Assembly: GCA_016209085.1 (NCBI GenBank)
Contig: JACQWV010000019.1
Span: 1-45,816 of the forward strand
Reading direction: 5' to 3'
DNA: 45,816 nucleotides
DNA from: Elusimicrobiota bacterium
Lineage (GTDB): Bacteria; Elusimicrobiota; Elusimicrobia; Elusimicrobiales; UBA9959
Part shown: positions 34,958 through 44,865 of the stretch, piece after piece
Layout of the letters: every line of letters starts with the position of its first letter
Position numbering within the stretch: position 1 is the first letter of the stretch
Translations under genes and position numbers: made by a program
The notes under the pieces: model-generated
The model's database searches: none
Seen by the model: the letters and a program-made list of their open reading frames with translations, nothing else
Told to the model about the DNA's origin: nothing

Positions 34958-36604
34958 ATGAAAATAGCCCTATCGCAGATTAACACAAAACCCGGAGACA
35001 TACGGGGAAACCTGTCCAAAGTCAAATTGTTCTATGAAAAAGCCCGGCATCTGCAGGCTGACATCGCTGTCTTCCCTGAAATGACTTTACCCGGCTACCC
35101 TCCGCTGGATATGGTCACGAACCCCGCATTTGTCAGAGCAAATCTTGACGCTCTTGCAAGAGCCGTTTCCTTTGTCGGGGAAACCGCATGCGTCGTGGGC
35201 TACGCTGAGCCGAACCCGTTTTCAAAAGGCAAGCCCCTTTTCAATTCCCTGGCGCTGATACATAACCGCAAAATAATCGCAAAAAGACGCAAATCCCTGC
35301 TCCCGACTTACGACGTGTTTGACGAACTGCGCTATTTTGAGCCTTACTGGCAGAATCTGCCGGTCAGATTCAAAGGAAGAAAAATAGGTCTTACGATATG
35401 CGAGGACATCTGGGCCGGCACTGAAATGCTGGAGAGACGGCTCCTCTACAAAAATAATCCCATCAGGGAATTCAAAAAACACGGCTTGGACCTGCTCATC
35501 AACATATCATCGTCCCCTTTTTACGCTGGAAAACACAAAACGAGAATAAAAATTCTTGCGGAAATGTCAAAGGAACTCAGAGCCCCCGTTATATACTGCA
35601 ACCAAGTCGGAGGCAACGGAGAATTGATTTTTGACGGCAACAGCGTCTGTTTTGACTCAAAAGGCAGACTCACAGTCAAAGCCCGCTCTTTTGCAGAGGA
35701 TATGGTTATCGCGGACGTTTCAAGCCCGCCCGCTTCCATGCGCTCCCCAAAAACTCCCCTGATTGAAGAGATTCACGAGGCGCTGGCGCTTGGGATAAAA
35801 GACTATTTTACAAAGCAAGGATTTTCAGAAGCCGTAATCGGAATAAGCGGCGGCATAGATTCATCTGTGGTTTTCTGCCTGGCCTGCAAGGCTCTGGGAA
35901 GCGGCAACGTCTCCGGCGTCTTGATGCCTTCAGCATACACCCTGAAACAGAGCGTAAAAGACGCGTTTGAACTCTGCGAAAGGGCCGGCGTGAAACCCCT
36001 GATAATACCGATTCATGAAATATACGGGAAATATCTTGACAAGCTGTTTAAACCGGTAGAATCAAGGAGAATAGACCTGACAATGCAGAACATTCAGGCA
36101 AGAATCCGAGGCAGCATTTTAATGGCCCTGGCCAATAAAAACAACCGGCTTGTCCTTGCAACCGGGAACAAATCCGAAATCGCCACGGGTTACTGCACTC
36201 TTTACGGCGACACTGCCGGAGCCCTCGCTCCGATAGGAGACCTTGTCAAAACCAGTGTCTATGAATTGGCTGATTTTATAAACAAAAAAAACCGGTTGAT
36301 TCCGCTTTCTATAATCAAAAGGGTCCCGACAGCTGAACTCAAACCCGGACAGAAGGACCAGGACGACCTTCCTCCTTATCGGGTTCTTGATAAAATAATC
36401 CGGCTTTATGTGGAAGAGGGAAAAACCCTGTCACAGATAATAAAAACGGGGCTGGATAAAAAACTCGTTTTTGAAGTCATAAAAAGAATGGAATCAAACG
36501 AATACAAAAGAAAACAGCTCCCTCCGTCCCTGAAGGTGACGAAAAAAGCCTTTGGTTCAGGCAGAAGAATGCCTATCGTAAAAAGTTTTGAATTCTATTA
36601 CTGA
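34958..36604 (+). CDS. nadE: Glutamine-dependent NAD+ synthetase
   Basis: Nitrilase-type N-domain (MKIALSQINTKPGDI, FPEMTLPGYP, GLTICEDIW) and synthetase C-domain (GISGGIDSSVVF, TGNKSEIATGY). Confidence 0.95.
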   Translation: MKIALSQINTKPGDIRGNLSKVKLFYEKARHLQADIAVFPEMTLPGYPPLDMVTNPAFVRANLDALARAVSFVGETACVVGYAEPNPFSKGKPLFNSLALIHNRKIIAKRRKSLLPTYDVFDELRYFEPYWQNLPVRFKGRKIGLTICEDIWAGTEMLERRLLYKNNPIREFKKHGLDLLINISSSPFYAGKHKTRIKILAEMSKELRAPVIYCNQVGGNGELIFDGNSVCFDSKGRLTVKARSFAEDMVIADVSSPPASMRSPKTPLIEEIHEALALGIKDYFTKQGFSEAVIGISGGIDSSVVFCLACKALGSGNVSGVLMPSAYTLKQSVKDAFELCERAGVKPLIIPIHEIYGKYLDKLFKPVESRRIDLTMQNIQARIRGSILMALANKNNRLVLATGNKSEIATGYCTLYGDTAGALAPIGDLVKTSVYELADFINKKNRLIPLSIIKRVPTAELKPGQKDQDDLPPYRVLDKIIRLYVEEGKTLSQIIKTGLDKKLVFEVIKRMESNEYKRKQLPPSLKVTKKAFGSGRRMPIVKSFEFYY

Positions 36605-36612
36605 GTTTCGCA

Positions 36613-37920
36613 ATGCCACGCATAATCTCCGGAATATTTTTATCAATCGTTTCATGCGCGTGTTTCTCCGGTTCCCTGTTCTCGCAGATTCCCAAGACAA
36701 AAGAGAAATTAACGGAGCCTCTCTCTGAGCCGGCCACGAATTACCAGGAAGGCGTCATGGGAAAGATATTCGGCTGTATAACCATCCCGCTCTCAAAAGG
36801 GCCGCTGGTTCTTCTGCCTGTCCTGGATTCAAGCAGAGACCTGGGGCCGAATTTCGGAATAATGCCTCTATGGGCGATAAAAGACAAACAAAAAAATACC
36901 GTCACCTCGGTAATGGCGCCGTCAGTCAATTACAATAAATACCTTAAAACCACAATAACGCACAGGCACTACGTTTTTCCGGACAACAAAAGCATTTTCG
37001 TCTTCAGAGGCGCTTATTCACAGGAAGTTGAAAGGGAATTCATCTTTTATTACTACACCCCGCAGCTTTTCAGAAAAAACCTCCGCATAAGCGCAGAAAC
37101 AAAACGCTGGGTTACGGGCAAACCTTCTTTTTACGGTTTCGGAATTGACTCTATAGAAGACGACAAAACAAACTATGCGCTTCACATGACTGGAGAGGAA
37201 TTCACGGTTGACCTGCCCCTGTTCGGGAATTTTTTCTTTGACTTTACGCATTCATATTACGCGAAAAAAATTTCCAGAGGACCTCTTGAAGAAAATCAGA
37301 CAAACAAGTTCGCGCAGGAATTTGCCGCCGCATCCGCCGGAAAAGATTTCGTAACGCACAGGCTGGCTCTGCTTTACGACGACACTGACCACCCTTTCCT
37401 TCCGACAACCGGAACCAACGCAAGTTTTTCAATAGGTTTTTCAAACAGATTCTTCGGAAGCGATTACGATTACCGAACTTACTCGGCCGAGCTGAAGCAT
37501 TATTACAATTACGGGAACCGGGGAAAATTCGTAACCGCAGCCAGATGCCTCGTTCAGTGGCAGGAGGGGGGCGACCTGCCCTTTTACGGCCGGATTCAGT
37601 TGGGCGAAAGCACGGGCTTGAGAATGGCGGGCGACGGAAGATTCACGGACAGGGGAAAATTCGTTTTCAACATTGAAGAAAGGATAAGGGTATCGCGCGC
37701 GTCTTTTTTAAAATTCCTTGTCAGCGAATTTGAATTGGCTCCGTTTCTTGACGTCGGCACGGTCTTTCCGAAACTTTCAGAATTCAAAGCATCCGACCTT
37801 AAATTCGGCCCCGGCGTCGCGTTCAGAATCGTTCTGCGTCCGCAGGTTGTCGGGACAGCCGACATTGCCTTCGGCTCCGAAGGCGCCAACGCGATAATAA
37901 AAATCGGCTACCCGTTTTAA
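36613..37920 (+). CDS. BamA/TamA-like (surface antigen) outer-membrane beta-barrel protein
   Basis: Signal peptide; LYDDTDHPFLPTTGTNASFSIGF; ...IKIGYPF C-terminal Phe. Confidence 0.8.
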   Translation: MPRIISGIFLSIVSCACFSGSLFSQIPKTKEKLTEPLSEPATNYQEGVMGKIFGCITIPLSKGPLVLLPVLDSSRDLGPNFGIMPLWAIKDKQKNTVTSVMAPSVNYNKYLKTTITHRHYVFPDNKSIFVFRGAYSQEVEREFIFYYYTPQLFRKNLRISAETKRWVTGKPSFYGFGIDSIEDDKTNYALHMTGEEFTVDLPLFGNFFFDFTHSYYAKKISRGPLEENQTNKFAQEFAAASAGKDFVTHRLALLYDDTDHPFLPTTGTNASFSIGFSNRFFGSDYDYRTYSAELKHYYNYGNRGKFVTAARCLVQWQEGGDLPFYGRIQLGESTGLRMAGDGRFTDRGKFVFNIEERIRVSRASFLKFLVSEFELAPFLDVGTVFPKLSEFKASDLKFGPGVAFRIVLRPQVVGTADIAFGSEGANAIIKIGYPF

Positions 37921-37936
37921 AAAAATCTGTCGCCTC

Positions 37937-37957
37937 AAAAGGTAACAGTTACCTTTT
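37937..37957 (+). terminator. Hairpin with T-run after the outer-membrane protein gene
   Basis: AAAAGGTAAC-a-GTTACCTTTT, 10-bp perfect stem. Confidence 0.6.
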
Positions 37958-38023
37958 CCAGTTACCTTTTCTTCGCCCCTTCATAATAAGGTAAAATATT
38001 ATTTTATAGAGGGGAGATTATTT

Positions 38024-40276
38024 ATGAAAATAAGTTTTAAACTGATAACAGCGCTTATAGTTACGCTCGCGGCAGTGGCGTTTTCTTTTACTTTTTTTCA
38101 AGTAAAGCAGGAGGAAAAAAATCTTGCGGACGAAATCAAAAACCGCAATCATCTGCTTGCCCAAAGCATACAGGAAAGCCTTGAGCCCCTTCTTGAACAG
38201 GGCAACATACAAAAAATACATAAAATAGCGGAAAAATTCAGCAACAGGGAGAAGCTATCGGGCGTGGCAATATACGCCGATGACGCGTCTATCATTTCCA
38301 TTTCTTCCAACATTTCCAACCTCCCTGTTCCTGAGAAGATAATAAAAAAAATCATTGAAAGCGACGCGGGCATGGGACACTTTGACGATTCTACCGGCAG
38401 GAGGATGTACGTTTACGCCGTGCCGATGAAAGCCAAGGGCGCAAAAAACGCCCTCGTGCTTTACAGCGACGCACGCGACATTGACGCCAGGCTTTATCAC
38501 ATGTGGCGCAGGACGCTTCTCCGCGTCATAATTCAGATAGTTCTGATTTCAATAATCACTCTTGTGATTATAAGATGGAGCATAGTAAGCCCCATCAGCG
38601 AAATGACCGACTGGATGAAAAAAATAAGGTCAAGCGAGTTTTTCAGCCTCACGCCGCCACTGAAAGGCGACATTTTCGCTCCTCTGCAAAAAGAGGCCGC
38701 CACTCTTGCGGAACATTTTCATACCGCCAAAGCCGCCGCGGAGGAAGAAGCAAGGCTCAGACAACAGGCCGAATCAACATGGACTTCCCAACGCCTGAAA
38801 GAGTTCATAAAAATAAAATTAAACGACAAACCCCTTTTTATAATTTCCAACAGAGAGCCTTACATGCACACCTATGAAAACAAGGAAATAAAAACCATAG
38901 TCCCTGCAGGCGGTCTTGTAACGGCTCTTGACCCCATAATGCGCATAAGCTCCGGCACATGGATAGCTCACGGAAGCAGCGACGCGGATTTTGAGGTAGT
39001 TGACGAAAATGACCGCGTCAAAGTGCCTCCGGAAAGTCCGGCGTACATGCTCAGGAGAATCCGGTTGTCCGAGGAAGAGGAAAACGGCTACTATTACGGA
39101 TTTTCCAATGAAGGGATATGGCCCTTGTGCCACATAGCCCACATCCGCCCGGTTTTCAGGAAAGAAGACTGGCTGCATTACCATAACGTGAATAAAAAAT
39201 TCGCGCAGATTGCGCTGAACGAGATAGAAGAAATACCGGAGCCCTACATCCTTGTCCAGGACTATCATTTTGCTCTTCTGCCGGCAATGATTAAAAAGAG
39301 GAGACCTGACGCAAGACTTGCCTTGTTCTGGCACATACCGTGGCCTAATCCGGAAACTTTCGGAATCTGTCCCTGGCAGAAAGACCTGCTTCACGACATA
39401 CTGGGAGCCGACATAATAGGATTCCAGACGCAGTTTTACTGCAACAATTTCATGGACACGATTGACAGGGCCATGGAATCCAGAATAGACTGGGAGCATT
39501 TCGCAATACACAGAGAAGGACACCAAACGCTGGTCAAACCCTTCCCCATAAGCGTGCCTTTCACACAACCTGCGGCTGAAGAAACTGCGGCATCATACCC
39601 GGCCGCCGACGCGTCCTCGCTACTCAAAAGTTTCGGGTTGAAAGCCGAATTTATAGGAGTGGGAGTTGAAAGAATAGACTACACGAAAGGCATGTTTGAA
39701 AAATTTAAGGCTATAGAAAGGTTCCTTGAAAAGCATCCTGAATATTTCGGGAAATTCACTTTTATACAAATAGGCGCCCCTTCAAGGACTCACATTCCTT
39801 CTTATCATCAATTCATTTCCGGCCTTCATTCCGAGGTTGAGAGAATAAACCGGAAATTCAAGAGAAAAGACTGGAAACCCATTGTTTTTCTTGAAAAACT
39901 GCACAGACACGATGAAATAACTCCGTATTACAAAGCCGCAAAACTATGCATGGTCACTTCGCTTCACGACGGAATGAATCTGGTGGCAAAGGAATTCGCG
40001 GCTTCAAGAGAAGACGAAAGCGGCGTGCTCATTCTGAGCAGGTTCACAGGAGCTTCAAGGGAACTGAGAGACGCCCTGATAGTGAATCCCTACGATGTGG
40101 AGCAGATGGCGGACGCGATATATTACGGCCTCAATATGCCCGCAGAAGAAGTCCGGGAAAGAATGAAAAGGATGAGACAAACCTTAAGGGACAACAACAT
40201 CTACAAATGGGCGGCTACGCTTATAGAAGAATTGACAAAAATAAGAATTGACAACTTCCATGTTTCAAAGGTTTAG
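38024..40276 (+). CDS. Trehalose-6-phosphate synthase (GT20) fused to an N-terminal two-TM sensor/HAMP-like module
   Basis: TM1 [19 protein letters not shown], external domain of about 120 aa, TM2 [20 protein letters not shown]-like linker, then [47 protein letters not shown]. Confidence 0.88.
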   Translation: MKISFKLITALIVTLAAVAFSFTFFQVKQEEKNLADEIKNRNHLLAQSIQESLEPLLEQGNIQKIHKIAEKFSNREKLSGVAIYADDASIISISSNISNLPVPEKIIKKIIESDAGMGHFDDSTGRRMYVYAVPMKAKGAKNALVLYSDARDIDARLYHMWRRTLLRVIIQIVLISIITLVIIRWSIVSPISEMTDWMKKIRSSEFFSLTPPLKGDIFAPLQKEAATLAEHFHTAKAAAEEEARLRQQAESTWTSQRLKEFIKIKLNDKPLFIISNREPYMHTYENKEIKTIVPAGGLVTALDPIMRISSGTWIAHGSSDADFEVVDENDRVKVPPESPAYMLRRIRLSEEEENGYYYGFSNEGIWPLCHIAHIRPVFRKEDWLHYHNVNKKFAQIALNEIEEIPEPYILVQDYHFALLPAMIKKRRPDARLALFWHIPWPNPETFGICPWQKDLLHDILGADIIGFQTQFYCNNFMDTIDRAMESRIDWEHFAIHREGHQTLVKPFPISVPFTQPAAEETAASYPAADASSLLKSFGLKAEFIGVGVERIDYTKGMFEKFKAIERFLEKHPEYFGKFTFIQIGAPSRTHIPSYHQFISGLHSEVERINRKFKRKDWKPIVFLEKLHRHDEITPYYKAAKLCMVTSLHDGMNLVAKEFAASREDESGVLILSRFTGASRELRDALIVNPYDVEQMADAIYYGLNMPAEEVRERMKRMRQTLRDNNIYKWAATLIEELTKIRIDNFHVSKV

Positions 40277-40278
40277 CG

Positions 40279-41055
40279 ATGGAGTATCTTTTCAGCAGGG
40301 ACTTCCTGCATAAACGGCTCATTAAACACAAAAAAATTCTTCTCGTTCTGGATTTTGACGGAACTCTTTCCCCAATAGTCCGCAAACCCCATCACGCGAG
40401 AATGAGCCCGCAATTCAGAACGGCTCTCCTGAAACTCAAACGTTTAGAAAACGTTTATGTCGCTATAATCAGCGGCCGTCCGATTGCTTCACTGAAATCT
40501 CTGATAAATCTTGACTTCGCGTATTACGGCGGGAACCACGGCATAGAAATAAAAGGGCAGGGAATCAATTTTTTATGCAGAGAAGTGGAAAACAATAAAA
40601 AACTGCTTTTTAAAAACTACAAATATCTCAAAACTGTTTTCGGCGGAATGAGCGGGATTATAATTGAAAACAAAGGTTTTTCCATGGCATTGCACTACAG
40701 ATGTCTTAAGCCGGAATATAAAAATGAGTTTAAAAGCAGGATTTTACGCATAAAAAAAGAATTTTCCGCTTTGCCGATTTTGTGGAAAAAAGGACACAAG
40801 GTAATGGAACTCCTGCCGCGGACTTCATGCAACAAAGGAACCGCTCTGCAGTATCTGATTGACCATTTCAAAAATGTTTATCCCATTGCCATCGGAGACG
40901 ACGATACCGACGAGGACATGTTCAAAGTCTTAAAACGCGGAGGCATGGGAATCAGGGTAAAACGCAAAAAAAACTCTCACGCGCAATTTTATCTGAAAAG
41001 CCAGCGAGAAGTTCTTGAAGTCATTAAAGCAGTCCAATCCGCGGAAAAAATATGA
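40279..41055 (+). CDS. otsB: Trehalose-6-phosphate phosphatase
   Basis: LLVLDFDGTLSPI, ISGRP, YGGNHGIEI, IGDDDTDEDMF HAD motifs. Confidence 0.93.
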   Translation: MEYLFSRDFLHKRLIKHKKILLVLDFDGTLSPIVRKPHHARMSPQFRTALLKLKRLENVYVAIISGRPIASLKSLINLDFAYYGGNHGIEIKGQGINFLCREVENNKKLLFKNYKYLKTVFGGMSGIIIENKGFSMALHYRCLKPEYKNEFKSRILRIKKEFSALPILWKKGHKVMELLPRTSCNKGTALQYLIDHFKNVYPIAIGDDDTDEDMFKVLKRGGMGIRVKRKKNSHAQFYLKSQREVLEVIKAVQSAEKI

Positions 41056-41726
41056 AACTGAAAGCGTCAGAGCCGTTTAAATTCCGCACAAGGCTGACTC
41101 TCGTTCAGGCAACCGGAAGAAAAGCCGGAAACATCATGGAACTGCTTGAAGGAATAAGAGAGTCCGACGACAGTATAATTTACCACCACACCCATAGGTT
41201 TCTGAAACAGTTTCATTTCCTCGTGCCGGAGCCCGCCAATGATTTCGCTTACTGGGTAAACAACATTCTTCAGGAAGAAAAGCTGGGAGAGGAACTGGCT
41301 TCGGTGGAGATAGTGCGGTTCAATTCTCTTGAAGCAATCAAACGGGCATTCGTTGAAATCCTTGAACGCCATCTCAAACAGGTTTCCGAACCCATGCGCG
41401 CCGTTTCGTCAGGCAAGGAATTTCATTTTCTCCGCTCAATAAGATTTTCCATACCCACAAGCCATCAGGCCCGCGATTACGCGGAATTCATTGAATGCCT
41501 CAGAAATGTAAGCGTTTCCACTCTTTATCTGCACGTCTTTGAGGCAAGATTGAGGCCGCCCTACGGCGTTGACGATTTTTCAAATTGGTTTTTGAAACAG
41601 TTCAATGACGCGGAAATACAAAAAGCGATATCCAGACTGGACCCATATTCCTACACTCTTGAAGGCCTGCGCAGAAGAATCATAAGAATTCTGGAGCAGA
41701 GAATACAGGAAATGAAAAATGCTTGA
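41052..41726 (+). CDS. DUF5752-like protein of unknown function
   Basis: FKFRTRLTLVQATGRKAGNIMELLEGIRESDDSIIYHHTHRFL; between otsB and treT-like gene. Confidence 0.6.
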   Translation: MKLKASEPFKFRTRLTLVQATGRKAGNIMELLEGIRESDDSIIYHHTHRFLKQFHFLVPEPANDFAYWVNNILQEEKLGEELASVEIVRFNSLEAIKRAFVEILERHLKQVSEPMRAVSSGKEFHFLRSIRFSIPTSHQARDYAEFIECLRNVSVSTLYLHVFEARLRPPYGVDDFSNWFLKQFNDAEIQKAISRLDPYSYTLEGLRRRIIRILEQRIQEMKNA

Positions 41727-42936
41727 AGAATACAGGAAAATAGCCGGCTCAAACGCAATAGACGAAATCCAACTGATAGCGGACAGGCTAAAAGGAAAGA
41801 CCGTTTTGCACGTCAATTCAACCGCCGTTGGCGGTGGAGTCGCCGAAATACTCAACCGCATGATTCCCATGATGACGGAACTGGGACTCAAACCGAAATG
41901 GGAGCTTATAAAAGGCGGAGACGATTTTTACGCGGTGACAAAAAAATTTCACAACGCCCTTCACGGACACGAACAGGATCTGACCCCGAAAGACTATCAG
42001 GTTTACAAAGACACCCTAAAAATGAACATGGAAGGCATGAGTCTTGACTACGACATGCTGTTCATACACGATCCCCAGCCTGCCGCTCTCATAGAAAAAA
42101 GAAATTCTTCAAAAAATAAATGGATATGGCGATGCCACATTGACATTTCGCACCCGGCGGAGGAAGTCTGGGATTTCCTTAAACAATACGTCCTCAAACA
42201 CGACGCAATGATAATTTCCGCTCCGAATTTTTCCCAGAAAATCCCTATTCCCCAGATGCTGGTGCCTCCTTCAATAGACCCCCTGAGCGACAAAAACAAG
42301 GAGCTTTCGGACGAGGAAGTAAAAAAAATAATGGCGAGGCTCCAAATCCCGACTGACAAGCCCCTGATTACGCAGGTCTCCCGTTTTGACAGATTAAAAG
42401 ATCCGGTCGGCGTACTAGAGGCATTCAAAAAAATACAGCATTACGTTACGGCAAGGCTTCTTCTTGTGGGAGGCCCCGCCGACGATGACCCTGAAGGCGC
42501 CGCTGTGCTTGCGGAAGTCAGGCAGATGGCCGACGGAAATCCTGATATAATCATTCTATGCCTGCCGCCCACGAGCAACATTGAAATAAACGCTATACAG
42601 AGAGCATCAAGCGTGATACTGCAGAAATCCCTTAAAGAAGGATTCGGGCTTACGGTTTCAGAAGCGCTTTGGAAGGGAAAGCCTGTCATAGCAGGAGCTG
42701 TCGGAGGAATACCTCTTCAGATAACGCACAAATATTCAGGAATACTCGTGCGCTCAATAGACGGAACAGCCTACTGGATGAAAAGACTCGTGCACGAGCC
42801 GGAATATGCCAGAAGACTGGGCGAAAACGGGAGGGAGCACGTAAGAGAAAATTTCCTTTTAACCAGGCACCTGAGAGATTATCTTCTTATTTGTCTCTAT
42901 CTTGAATCCGGCAAAGAGACTTTTATCCGTTTGTAA
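41719..42936 (+). CDS. treT: TreT-like trehalose glycosyltransferring synthase (GT4)
   Basis: VLHVNSTAVGGGVAEILNRMIPMM, HDPQPAALI, VSRFDRLKDPVGVLEAF, EGFGLTVSEALWKGKPVIA. Confidence 0.88.
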   Translation: MLEEYRKIAGSNAIDEIQLIADRLKGKTVLHVNSTAVGGGVAEILNRMIPMMTELGLKPKWELIKGGDDFYAVTKKFHNALHGHEQDLTPKDYQVYKDTLKMNMEGMSLDYDMLFIHDPQPAALIEKRNSSKNKWIWRCHIDISHPAEEVWDFLKQYVLKHDAMIISAPNFSQKIPIPQMLVPPSIDPLSDKNKELSDEEVKKIMARLQIPTDKPLITQVSRFDRLKDPVGVLEAFKKIQHYVTARLLLVGGPADDDPEGAAVLAEVRQMADGNPDIIILCLPPTSNIEINAIQRASSVILQKSLKEGFGLTVSEALWKGKPVIAGAVGGIPLQITHKYSGILVRSIDGTAYWMKRLVHEPEYARRLGENGREHVRENFLLTRHLRDYLLICLYLESGKETFIRL

Positions 42937-42939
42937 AAA

Positions 42940-42966
42940 AGGAAAAAAAGGGGACACATCCCCTTT
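42940..42966 (-). terminator. Intrinsic terminator downstream of the ABC ATPase gene
   Basis: Minus-strand AAAGGGG-ATGTGT-CCCCTTTTTTT, immediately after the stop codon. Confidence 0.8.
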
Positions 42967-44038
42967 ATCCGGGAAACAAATGAATCTTGTCCGGATTGAA
43001 CCTGATATTCAGTTCATCGCCTTCTCCGGGTCTGACTACGCTGGTCAGCACGCACACGTCAAAATCCCCGCAGGACGCATAAAACAATGCGTCTTTTCCG
43101 AGCAGTTCAGTTGAAATCACTCTGGCTTTGAAAGAATCTGTCTGCGCGTTTATTTCAATCTCAAACGGTCTTATTCCCAGAATGCACGCTCCCGGAGCAA
43201 CGTCTGAACCCGGCCTCAAACCTATCTTTTTGTCCCCGGAAACAAAATAAAAATTTCCATGGCCTTTTTCAACCCTGCCGCTGATTAAATTCATCGGAGG
43301 AAAACCTATGAAGCCGGCTACAAAAGTGTTCGCCGGTTTTTCATAAAGCTCCATGGGAGAGCCGACCTGCTGGAGATACCCGTCTTTAATCACCGCCACC
43401 CTGTCTCCGAGGGTCATTGCCTCAATCTGGTCATGGGTTACATAAACCGTGGTAACTCCTATTTCTCTCTGCAGTTTTTTAAGCTCTACGCGGGTGGAGG
43501 AGCGAAGCTGAGCGTCCAGATTGCTCAAAGGCTCGTCAAACAAAAGAACGCTTGGTTTTCTGACTATCGCCCGCGCTATCGCGACCCTCTGTCTTTCTCC
43601 GCCGGACAATTCAGCAGGCTTTGAACTTAAATGTTTCGTAATTTTGAGCATTTCAGCGCTTTTGAGTACCGCATTTTTTATAAAATTTTCGCTTTCTTTG
43701 GCTATTCTCAGCGGGAACGCTATGTTCTCAAAAACCGTGAGATGCGGATATAGGGCGTAACTCTGAAAAACCATTGCCACGTTTCTGGCTTTGGGCGGAA
43801 CGAATACTTTTTTACCCGGAAAAGCTACGAGTTTTTCTCCAAAAGTTATTTTCCCGGAGGTCGGCTTTTCCAGTCCCGCTATCAGATTGAGCAGGGTGGA
43901 CTTTCCGCAGCCGCTTGGCCCTAATAAAACGAAAAATTCGCGGTCATTGATTTCAAGACTTATGTCTTGCAAAACCAAAACCTCGCCTCTCTTGATAGAA
44001 GAAAATTTTTTCTGGATGTTTTCAAGTTTTATTTTCAT
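42965..44038 (-). CDS. Sugar ABC transporter ATP-binding protein (MalK/UgpC-type)
   Basis: LLGPSGCGKSTLLNLIAGLE, LSGGERQRVAIARAIV, TOBE-like C-domain; ATG of MKIKLENIQKKF at 44038. Confidence 0.95.
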   Translation of the reverse strand: MKIKLENIQKKFSSIKRGEVLVLQDISLEINDREFFVLLGPSGCGKSTLLNLIAGLEKPTSGKITFGEKLVAFPGKKVFVPPKARNVAMVFQSYALYPHLTVFENIAFPLRIAKESENFIKNAVLKSAEMLKITKHLSSKPAELSGGERQRVAIARAIVRKPSVLLFDEPLSNLDAQLRSSTRVELKKLQREIGVTTVYVTHDQIEAMTLGDRVAVIKDGYLQQVGSPMELYEKPANTFVAGFIGFPPMNLISGRVEKGHGNFYFVSGDKKIGLRPGSDVAPGACILGIRPFEIEINAQTDSFKARVISTELLGKDALFYASCGDFDVCVLTSVVRPGEGDELNIRFNPDKIHLFPG

Positions 44039-44040
44039 GG

Positions 44041-44865
44041 TTATCCTTTTACCGCGCCTCTGGTCAGCCCTTGAATTATGTGTCTCTGGAAAATCAGAGT
44101 CAGCACAACCACGGGTATTATGGTTATTGCAGAGGCCGCCATGATGTTTCCCCACGGTATTTCGCCGTGAAGCCCTTCAAACAGGGCTATGCCGACCGGT
44201 ATTGTTCTGGCATTGTGGTCAATGGTTAAAATCAGGGCAAAAATGAATTCGTTAAAAGCGAAAATAAAAGATAACAGAAGGGTTGAAAAAAGTCCCGGCA
44301 GGGCTACCGGAAATATCACCTTGAAAAGGATTTGCAGTTTTGAACATCCGTCAATCACGGCTGCTTTGTCAAGCTCCTTTGGTATCTGGGCGAAATAACT
44401 TACCAGTATCCACAAGGACAGGGGAAGTATCCACGCAATATATGGAAAAACAAGAGCTGTATAAGTATTAATTATCCCGATTTTTGCCATTATCTCAAAG
44501 AGGTATCCTATCAGACTAATCTGTGGAAACATGGATATGGCAAGTATAAAAAGCAGGATAAAAGTCTTGCCCTTCATCTCAAGCCTTGTTATCGCGTATG
44601 CAGCAAGAGCGGCTATCACAACCGTTACAAAGGCTGAAATTGCCGATACTATCAGACTGTTTTTCAGATAATCAAGGAAGTGAAGCGATTTAACTCCAAG
44701 TATTGATTTATAATTTGATGCGGTAAGACTTAAGCCGGTTGAAAGAAAATCAGGATTAAAATTTAGGCTTGTCAGAAACATGTACGCAAAGGGAACGAGT
44801 GAAAAAAGAAGCACAAAGACTGAAAACACAATAGTCAGAACAGATTGAATTTTTTCTTCAGTCAT
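44041..44865 (-). CDS. Sugar ABC transporter permease (MalG-type)
   Basis: Multi-TM; DKAAVIDGCSKLQILFKVIFPVALPGL EAA motif. Confidence 0.92.
   Translation of the reverse strand: MTEEKIQSVLTIVFSVFVLLFSLVPFAYMFLTSLNFNPDFLSTGLSLTASNYKSILGVKSLHFLDYLKNSLIVSAISAFVTVVIAALAAYAITRLEMKGKTFILLFILAISMFPQISLIGYLFEIMAKIGIINTYTALVFPYIAWILPLSLWILVSYFAQIPKELDKAAVIDGCSKLQILFKVIFPVALPGLFSTLLLSFIFAFNEFIFALILTIDHNARTIPVGIALFEGLHGEIPWGNIMAASAITIIPVVVLTLIFQRHIIQGLTRGAVKG

Noticed and set aside
38819-39568. 249-aa minus-strand ORF
   Set aside because: Antisense to the GT20 domain; no recognisable motif.
44038-44155. N-terminal extension of the ABC ATPase (MGKHHGGLCNNHNTRG...)
   Set aside because: It overlaps the upstream permease gene; the conserved start is MKIKLENIQKKF.
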